Source: Anncaliia algerae PRA339
Taxonomy: Eukaryota; Microsporidia; Tubulinosematidae
Reading direction: 5' to 3'
NCBI GenBank assembly: GCA_000385875.2
Contig: KK365133.1
Coordinates: 36,296-68,994 of the forward strand
DNA length: 32,699 nucleotides
Shown: piece after piece, positions 26,131 through 32,699 of the stretch
How positions within the stretch are numbered: position 1 is the stretch's first letter
How the letters are laid out: each line of letters begins with the position of its first letter
Notes under the pieces: model-generated
What the model was told of the DNA's origin: nothing
Database searches by the model: none
What the model saw: only the letters and a program-made list of their open reading frames with translations
Translations under genes and position numbers: made by a program

Positions 26131-27646
26131 ATTTATGGTGTAAAAATTATTTTACGATTACTTTCTTTGGAAGAATTTATTGAAATATTTTTTACTTTTA
26201 TAAATATTAAATCTTAAATTACATAGAATATCTTCACATTTAAAATAAAAACCATATTAATATAAAAGAGAAGTAACATTAAAATATAATAAAAGTATTA
26301 AAAATTTATACTTAGAAAAGAATTATATTAAAAAAGAAATATTAAATTAGAGTTATTCTTTACTTTAGTTATAAATAAATATTTAGATTTCTTATTGTCT
26401 TGATCGCACGTGTATACATTGTATAACAAGTGCTTAAGGTACATAGATACAATTTTAGAAATAATCAGAAGATTTTTGTACTTCACTTTTATTAATCTGT
26501 TCTCGTCCACGGGCTCCCATTTGATTAATTTATATAATATGTTTTGAATAAAAGGCTTATCCCGAGATTCGAAACTTTTGATTTATAGGTCACTACACCT
26601 AAATAAAAATAATTTTTTTAACTGCTTTAATCTTAGATATTATTTCTTATGATTATTGTAACTATTATATTGATGATATTTTTTATCAGGAAAAATTTAG
26701 GGATAAAGAGCAAATGAACAATACAAAAATAAATATATGAATATTAATGAGATAAAACATCACATAGTGCATGCATTTTGTGTGTAAAGCACACAAATGA
26801 TACCACTTTTTCTTGCCCTTCCCTCGGGAAATACCTAAAAGAAACTATATTTCTTTATTGTGCCAGAAGGGAATTTTAAATTATCCTGTATCCTGATTAT
26901 TCAATTTAAAAAACTATATGTTGGTAAAATTTAAATTAATTATGAATTCTAAAGATAGGTCCTTTATATTTAAATCTTATAAAACAGACTATCCTTCTTC
27001 CTCTCTCTTCCAGAGATATTAAAGGAAAGAATGAAGACCCCGGGCTACGACAATTGATTTCTGTCTTAAAAAATTTACAGAGAAAGAATTTTCCGATTTA
27101 AAATATCCATCTAAATTTTTTGTGTGATGACACATCTTAATACTGGAAACCAATGAGTATTTTGATTAAATTGGCTGAAATAGATAAATTGTTCTTAATC
27201 AAAAAACTATGCCAAAAGAAGAGAGCAAAAAGAAGGGATAGATATGAAGGATAATAAAGATAAATAAAATAAGTGTTCCAGTTATAAACAGTTTTAGTTC
27301 ATGTTGCTTTTTATAGCCTTTTTAGTATTTAAACACTAAAATTAAGATATTCTTGAAAATATTTTTATTATTAATAAGATATTCTTGAAATTATTTTTAT
27401 TTTTAATAAGATATTTTTATTAAGGTTTATTAAAAAAATTGTAATCATTTTATAAAATAGCATGAAAAAAAGACAAATACTTTTAAATTTTTATTAAGCG
27501 TTTCTCATAGGTTTCATAATATTCTTTGTATATTGTCAATTTTTTACTTTAAAAATTAATTTATTCCAAAAAATTAATAAATATTAATAATTAATTACAT
27601 TCAATAAAATATTATTTATTTAAAAATTAATTTAATTTTTAATTAA
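26131..27646. other. 1.5-kb intergenic region with GC-richer islets
   Basis: No gene recognised. A hairpin lies at 26777-26797. Short GC-rich words (CCACGGGCTCCC near 26508, GCCCTTCCCTCGGG near 26816, ACCCCGGGCTACG near 27038) stand out in an AT-rich context. The 3' half has several copies of TAATAAGATATT (27360-27420). This may be a relic of an unrecognised element. A GTTTCGAATC word near 26575 on the minus strand resembles a tRNA B box, but no tRNA fold fits it. Confidence 0.4.
26777..26797. repeat. Small hairpin
   Basis: TTTGTGTG, loop TAAAG, CACACAAA: a perfect 8-bp stem. No adjoining gene end, so probably not a terminator. Confidence 0.45.
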
Positions 27647-28114
27647 ATGGATGATTGCGACGAATACAAAGCAGGATTCTGCACAAAAACAGAATTTTTT
27701 ATTGAGGGAAAAACTGAACCTTGTACTCATCAACATACAACTTCTACATCATTTAAACTCAACCCATTGCCTACTTATACACAAATAATACAAGAAATAG
27801 AAGAAAAAATAGAATCAAATTTATTCTTTTTAGAATTGAAATCTTCTTCTTATTCAAAAATGGAAATTATTGACAAAATTAAAGAATTTATTGACAGATG
27901 TGATAATACTTTACTTATTAAAAGATTTATTAAGGCATATGGTAGATGTTTAAGAAATATTAACAATAATGAGCATATTGACATAGGAGTATGCAATATA
28001 TGTGCCGCTTTCTACAGTTTAGATGATGAGTGTAAACATATATTTCATAATAAATATAAGATTCTTAGGGAAGTAAGAGATAAACTAAGCAAAGAGAACT
28101 TTAATGTAAAGTAA
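27647..28114 (+). CDS. LUC7: Luc7-like U1 snRNP-associated protein, reduced
   Basis: This 155-residue protein fits the Luc7 family, whose members bind U1 snRNP and help choose 5' splice sites. The first zinc finger is C4-x7-C12-x13-C26-x3-H30 (family: C-x7-C...C-x3-H in the LVGFCPHDLFxxT region; here KAGFCTKTEFF). A helical linker (about 43-108) precedes the second finger, IGVCNICAAFYS (C116, C119), ending CKHIFHNKYKILREVRDKL. This aligns without gaps to the family's HLxGKQHxGYxKIREKL. Its second His is replaced by Tyr, with H134 as an alternative ligand. The C-terminal RS-type tail is missing. It implies that residual splicing exists. Length is about 60% of yeast Luc7. Confidence 0.82.
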   Translation: MDDCDEYKAGFCTKTEFFIEGKTEPCTHQHTTSTSFKLNPLPTYTQIIQEIEEKIESNLFFLELKSSSYSKMEIIDKIKEFIDRCDNTLLIKRFIKAYGRCLRNINNNEHIDIGVCNICAAFYSLDDECKHIFHNKYKILREVRDKLSKENFNVK

Positions 28115-28241
28115 AATAAATTAAATAATATTTTTACATTAAATTTAGAAAGTATTTAAAATATTTTTTAATAAATAAATAATAATTTAAATAAAAAATA
28201 AATCTCATTTTTAAAAAAATATTTTTTAATTAATAATTTAT

Positions 28242-28244
28242 CCC
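28242..28244 (+). promoter_or_regulatory. CCC start-associated motif
   Basis: TTTATCCC directly abuts the ATG at 28245 and supports it as the start. Confidence 0.55.
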
Positions 28245-28529
28245 ATGGATGAAAATAACTTACCAAAATCAAAGTATTTTGATGCTAAACCATACTTTTC
28301 ATTCAATCAAAGATATTATAAAGCAATAGATTTAGAGAAAAATGTTAAAAGTTCAACAAAAAAATTACTTGTCAAAGAGATAAGTAAAAAGAAAGAATCA
28401 ATAGTGGAAAATAAAGAAGTAATTAAATTTATTTTAGAAAACAAGGATATTCTACCAAACAAGGATGAAATTGAGATAAATGAAAATTGTGTAATTGGTA
28501 AATTTAAGGGAAGAAGTAGGAAATATTAA
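28245..28529 (+). CDS. Unknown protein, 94 residues
   Basis: The family is not recognised. The protein is lysine-rich, with an aromatic N-terminal region (KSKYFDAKPYFSFNQRYYKA), a central charged helix (ISKKKESIVENKEVIKFILENKDIL) and a basic C terminus (GKFKGRSRKY). There is no Cys pair, membrane segment or signal peptide. The CCC motif immediately before the ATG, the intact frame and its position 130 nt after LUC7 on the same strand support a real gene. A small nuclear or ribosome-biogenesis protein would fit the composition, but nothing more specific can be said. Confidence 0.65.
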   Translation: MDENNLPKSKYFDAKPYFSFNQRYYKAIDLEKNVKSSTKKLLVKEISKKKESIVENKEVIKFILENKDILPNKDEIEINENCVIGKFKGRSRKY

Positions 28530-29547
28530 AGCAATTTTAGATTCTCACAATGGTTTTTATTAAATATATTTTATATTAATATTAGATTTATAAATTAATA
28601 TTTTAACACATATAATTGTAAGCTAATGAAATTTTTAATATTTTATTGTTAAAATTTTTAATTCTTTTTTCTGGGAGATTAAGATACTATAAATTTATAA
28701 ATTTCTACAAAAATAAACATTATTTATTAGAAATAGAAAATAAAAGAATCCTTAACGTTATCATTTAATTAATACCAGAGACTTACAAAATCTTCCATAT
28801 GTACAAGAGAATAAATAAACTTTACTGATTATTTATAATCATTCATTTTCGGATCTAACAAGATCGAATTGATAAATTTACAAATTATTTTCTATTTTTA
28901 TTGGCAGAACCTTTGTTTTTAAGGATTTTTTTATGTAAAGAATGACAACTTTTTTTGAAGAACCGAGAAAAAAGCACAACAATTCTATTTAGGAGTTTTA
29001 TGAATAAGTAAACACACGAACCTCAACACAAATCGAATGAAACAATTAGATTGCCTCCGACTAATTAATTTATATGTTTATACTATAAATGCTTGAGTTT
29101 AAGTCAAGGATGATGAAAAAGCATAGAAATCCGGGATTAATAAATCCATATTCCTCACATTAATAATTAGTAAATAACCTAACCAAAAAAAACATATAAT
29201 TGTCATATCCATCAGTATACGACCTCAAGAAAAGTGTTTTAAATAAATAGATTTTTATTGAGAATCATTATTCTTTTAGTTTCTGTGTTATTTGCGGGGT
29301 TTTTACCATTAAAATATATTTGTTTAGTTTGATTTTGATTTTTAATTAAACGTTTTCTTAAATATGGTTACATGTTATGTGCATGACAACACCATTAAAT
29401 ATTTATAAAATAAGAAATAATTTTTGCATTCTTGTTTAAATCTAGAATCTTGGATTAATTACAAATAAAACATAATAAAGAGATATTGAAATGATTTATA
29501 TTCTGATATATTTTTTATGAAAAGAACTCCAATCCTGGTTTTGCAAT
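28530..29547. other. 1-kb AT-rich region, no gene seen
   Basis: No ORF, RNA gene or clear repeat. It may include the 5' end of the Merlin relic that begins to be readable near 29548, but no terminal repeat was recognised. Confidence 0.45.
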
Positions 29548-30270
29548 GTTTAATAAATTTAAAGTTAGAAAGAAAAAATGTTTTATGTGCTTGGAGATGT
29601 ATGAATTTTATTTGAGCAAATTTAAAAATAGTTTCCATCAGAAATGATTCCTTCTTTCATGATGTACCCAGAAATCTAACCTATAACAAGAATATTGTTA
29701 AAATCTTCATCACAATCATCTGTTTATAGAGTTTTAACATTCAATAGCATAAAAAGTTTAAATTTATAAAATAATCGCTAATCCGATCAATGATTTAGGC
29801 ACAGGTTATAGCAACAACAAATTAGGAGGATCCAGTTTCATTATTCAAATCGATGAAAAATGCAAATTTCTTGTGAAGTATCCACAATGGTCTTTTACTT
29901 TCAATAACATTGATTGCGTATCTTTGAATGCTATATCGGACCACTAGTGATGTTTCAAGAATTACTCCAAATGAAGATACAAAACACTTACTCCTATAAC
30001 CACATCACAATTAGTCTTCTTATCAACAATGTTGATTGATTAACATCGTCATATTCTAATTTTACAACATTAGAATTAAATAATTCAATGTAAGAGCAAA
30101 TATGAATTTGTGAATATAAATGGAATAAATACTCAAGCAGTTAAATCATTTAACAATTGCATTAAAAAAAATTTAAAGCCTAAAAGAAATCAAGACTAAT
30201 GAAAGTGAAATTTCTTAAAGGAGAAGGTATTTTTTTAATAATGAATTCTTATTTTTTAGAAAATTATAAA
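29548..30270 (+). pseudogene. Decayed Merlin transposase (same lineage as 15604-16497)
   Basis: Collinear fragments: NKFKVRKKKCFMCLEMYEF near 29550-29610 matches the zinc-ribbon start (NKLIKREQFCMSCYEKMKL). KLGGSSFIIQIDEKC near 29820-29870 carries the first catalytic Asp. CKSKYEFVNINGINTQAVKS, then FNN, near 30090-30165 matches CHKYEFVNKTNGVNTQAVEAFNN of the nested copy. NFLKE...FFNNEF near 30205-30245 matches the C-terminal block. The second catalytic segment is lost. Multiple stops and frameshifts. The closer resemblance of VNINGINTQAV to the nested copy suggests a shared sublineage. It ends about 120 nt before the coatomer gamma gene. Confidence 0.8.
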
Positions 30271-30393
30271 TTTTATAAAAAATTCATTTCTAGAGTTTTT
30301 AACATATGTTTTTAAAATATTTGTATTTTAAATAAATAATTTTATTAAATCCTAATAAAATTATATTTTATTTATTTAAAGAATCCTTAAATA

Positions 30394-32694
30394 ATGACCC
30401 CACAAATGACGGAGACCAATTTAGTAGACTTAGACATAAATGAAATATCATCTCAACTTAAAGCATTTAACACACAACCATTGATTACAAGAAAATGTGT
30501 GGTAGCACTAAATTCTCTAATGCTACTTCATACTAAGGAAGAACTTAAAGAAAGTCATTTAAACTCATTCTTTACAAGAATACTTAAATCATTTCAGTCA
30601 AAGGAGAGGTATTTAAAATTCATGACTCATCTTGTGATTCAGAAGATTGGTAAGGATTGTTCTGATTCCTTTCTTTCCATAAGTTCATTGCTTAAGGATT
30701 TAACTGATAAAAATTACAAGGAGAGTGCACTAAAAGCATTATTCTCTGTTATCCCAGATCAAATGTTAAATGATTATAAACCAGTTTTAATGCAAGGATA
30801 TGTTTCTAGGAATGAGGAAGTAGAAAATATTTCTTCATGTATTTATTATTCATTGCTTAAGAAAAACATGGTAAATGACTGGATAGTTTCTCCCTCCTCA
30901 GAGAAATCCTTGATAAAAATGGCACTTAATTTTGAAATTAAGAAAAATGACAAAAATTTCCTAAGCTCAATGTTAAATAACCCACTCAAAGATGCTAAGG
31001 GAGTATTTGTAGTTAAGGTAGGATTCTTTTTATATTCTAAAGATAAAAGAAAGGATGAATTTATCAGGGAAGCTTTAAAATTAAAATTTAATCAGGAAAT
31101 GATTTTTGTTGAGGCATGCAAACAATTACTTAATTTAGAGGATGAGGATATCCTTAAATTTCTAACCATAGCACTTGACTCTTTAAAATCACTGCTTAAA
31201 TCAAAGAATACCATCATTAAATTTACCAGTATTAAATTACTCAATCAATTAGCAAAGAAATTCCCTCAACATTGTGAAGTCTTAAGTGAAGAGGTAGAGG
31301 AATTAATTAATGATAAGAATAAAAATATAAACATAATTGCAACAACAACTATTCTACTGATAGGAGGAGAAGAGAGTGCAAGTAGGTTAATTACAAAGAT
31401 ATCCAATGTTTTTAGCACACTTTCTGATTCATATAAAACTTTCTTAGTAGAAGCAGTGACTAAACTTTTGAAGAAGTTTAAAAGTAAGAAGAGTGAATTT
31501 GTTTCTTTCTACAAAACAGCCTTGGAAGAAAAAAGCTCCTTTGAGTTTAAAGTTTTTTTATTGAAGTGTATAAAAGAAGTGATGGCATCAAACAGAGAAA
31601 GTTTTCTTAAGTTGCTTTCCTTTTACATTGAGGATTCTTTAAATTATAAAATTACTATTTTAGTTTTAGGAATTCTTTCTGAGGAAATTCCAATGCTCTT
31701 AGACGAAAAGATTTCTAAAAATTATTTAATTGATAATTTTTTAATTCACATATTTAACAGACTTATATTGGAGAATAATCACGTAAGAATAGCAGCTTTA
31801 GAGTGTTTAACTAATATTTCTAAATACATTGACTTTATACAAACAGATGTAATTAATTTACTCAATAAATACTCAAAGGATGATGCCTTAAAGGATATTT
31901 CTTTATTTCTATTACAAACTTATGAGATAAAGGGAGAGGAATTATCCTCTACTGAACTTAAAAATTTAGGAATCAAGAGAGAAGAAGTTAATAAACTTAT
32001 AAAAGAGTGCAGAATTGATTTATCAGAGAGAAATTCAGATTTAAAGGTTTCACTTAGGAAAACTATTTTTACTGATTTTATTGATTTAACCTTTTTCTTA
32101 GAGAATAATTTGAGTGGTATTTTAATAAAAGAAGGGGTATTTTCATTGGCTATTTTTTTACAGGAGACTAAGAAAGAATTTGAATTTTCATTTGATAATT
32201 TAAAAGTTGGAAATAAAAGAGAATTTAATTTAAAAATACAAAATTATGATTTACAAATTGATAGTACAAATTTACAGTTTAATGAAGTTATAAATGTTAA
32301 TTCAGTAATTGATTATGTTTTATGTCCAGAGAATGATTTTTCTGAGGTAGAAAGAGAAACAGTTTCACTCGATCCCTTTAGAATTACATTTATGGATTAT
32401 TTTATCCCATCCTTTGCTAAAAATGATTTATTATTCTCCTCAAGCTCTTCATTTATTTTAGACTCAGTTGATTTAAATGATTCTCTCCAAAGGATTTTAA
32501 AGATTCTTAATTTACAATTGATAACCCAGAATGAAGAGAATAATGAGATTAAATGTGTTGTAGAGGGAAATTATGATGATAATTTAATAAGAGTATGTGT
32601 TGAATTATGGAAGAAAGATACTGTACAAATGAATTTGGATGTTTTTAGCAACAAAGAGTTTTTATCAGAGAGTGTTATAAAATTATTTGAATAA
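30394..32694 (+). CDS. SEC21: Coatomer subunit gamma (COPI coat)
   Basis: This is a complete 766-residue protein ending just inside the window. It is the gamma subunit of the COPI coat, which buds vesicles for Golgi-to-ER and intra-Golgi transport. The N-terminal helical-repeat trunk begins with the family's pattern around residues 22-47 (LKAFNTQPLITRKCVVALNSLMLL, matching the ARxFNExPInpRKCxxxLxKxLYL block). Heat/Armadillo-like repeats run to about residue 540. The C-terminal appendage (about 595-766) has the beta-sandwich and platform parts, for example DPFRITFMDYF and the final VQMNLDVFSNKEFLSESVIKLFE. It is shorter than yeast Sec21 (935). ATGs at 30394 and 30406 are both in frame; a CCCC at 30398-30401 precedes only the second, which may be the true start (762 residues). 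Confidence 0.9.
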   Translation: MTPQMTETNLVDLDINEISSQLKAFNTQPLITRKCVVALNSLMLLHTKEELKESHLNSFFTRILKSFQSKERYLKFMTHLVIQKIGKDCSDSFLSISSLLKDLTDKNYKESALKALFSVIPDQMLNDYKPVLMQGYVSRNEEVENISSCIYYSLLKKNMVNDWIVSPSSEKSLIKMALNFEIKKNDKNFLSSMLNNPLKDAKGVFVVKVGFFLYSKDKRKDEFIREALKLKFNQEMIFVEACKQLLNLEDEDILKFLTIALDSLKSLLKSKNTIIKFTSIKLLNQLAKKFPQHCEVLSEEVEELINDKNKNINIIATTTILLIGGEESASRLITKISNVFSTLSDSYKTFLVEAVTKLLKKFKSKKSEFVSFYKTALEEKSSFEFKVFLLKCIKEVMASNRESFLKLLSFYIEDSLNYKITILVLGILSEEIPMLLDEKISKNYLIDNFLIHIFNRLILENNHVRIAALECLTNISKYIDFIQTDVINLLNKYSKDDALKDISLFLLQTYEIKGEELSSTELKNLGIKREEVNKLIKECRIDLSERNSDLKVSLRKTIFTDFIDLTFFLENNLSGILIKEGVFSLAIFLQETKKEFEFSFDNLKVGNKREFNLKIQNYDLQIDSTNLQFNEVINVNSVIDYVLCPENDFSEVERETVSLDPFRITFMDYFIPSFAKNDLLFSSSSSFILDSVDLNDSLQRILKILNLQLITQNEENNEIKCVVEGNYDDNLIRVCVELWKKDTVQMNLDVFSNKEFLSESVIKLFE
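30398..30401 (+). promoter_or_regulatory. CCC-type motif suggesting the second ATG for coatomer gamma
   Basis: ACCCCACAA lies between the in-frame ATGs at 30394 and 30406, ending 4 nt before the second. At other genes in this window the motif precedes the ATG by 0-7 nt, so the second ATG fits the rule. The motif is also partly coding if the first ATG is used. Confidence 0.45.
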
Positions 32695-32699
32695 AAAAA

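Noticed and set aside
26500-26620. Possible tRNA on the minus strand (GTTTCGAATC, B-box-like)
   Set aside because: The bases around the putative T loop cannot form a 5-bp T stem and no acceptor stem could be drawn. No other tRNA or rRNA was recognised in the window.
1-32699. CRISPR arrays or prokaryotic operon structure
   Set aside because: No regularly spaced repeats, no Shine-Dalgarno-type signals, and all recognisable genes are eukaryotic. IS1595-like similarity is explained by the eukaryotic Merlin superfamily.

Overview
The window looks like part of a microsporidian nuclear genome: an AT-rich, gene-poor stretch with strongly shortened eukaryotic proteins. Evidence: recognisable eukaryotic genes (coatomer gamma, eL13, V-ATPase subunit F, tRNA deaminase subunit Tad3, Chs7-type chitin synthase chaperone, a GDP-mannose transporter, UTP-glucose-1-phosphate uridylyltransferase, HP1, a Luc7-like splicing factor, a Pam16-like import protein) are all intronless and mostly shorter than their yeast or animal counterparts. 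Many genes also carry a CCC triplet 0-9 nt before the ATG, a start-associated signal known from microsporidia. Merlin (IS1595/ISXO2-like) and Tc1/mariner DNA transposons fit a large-genome, TE-rich microsporidian (Anncaliia- or Edhazardia-like); the species cannot be fixed from the sequence alone.

Layout. 1-940: decayed Merlin transposase. 1311-1934: unknown protein. 1935-6276: gene desert of 4.3 kb. 6277-9935: Pam16-like protein, UGP1 (minus) and VRG4-like transporter. 10615-13095: Tc1/mariner element with long terminal inverted repeats, interrupted at its transposase start codon by a Merlin copy. 13341-14183: VMA7 and RPL13, convergent. 15504-16717: complete, apparently young Merlin element with intact transposase, perfect terminal inverted repeats and an 8-bp target duplication. 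16868-18427: CHS7 and TAD3. 19731-22722: a multi-pass membrane protein, HP1 (minus) and a NIPA-like transporter with a Cys-rich ectodomain (minus). 22857-24097: second, divergent Merlin-type element with about 150-bp inverted repeats. 24542-26130: small coiled-coil proteins, including a 56-residue gene at 24961-25131, and a kinetochore-like coiled-coil protein. 27647-28529: Luc7-like protein and an unknown protein. 29548-30270: another Merlin remnant. 30394-32694: coatomer gamma, complete.

Functional themes. Several genes serve secretion and the glycan-rich spore wall (COPI coat, Chs7, GDP-mannose import, UDP-glucose synthesis, V-ATPase), but there is no sign that they form a regulated cluster. 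The most informative part is the transposon record: one Merlin lineage is present as an intact copy, a nested broken copy and two heavily decayed copies, alongside a second Merlin lineage and a mariner. The window also encodes an HP1 protein with both chromo and chromoshadow domains, a plausible but unproven link to transposon silencing.
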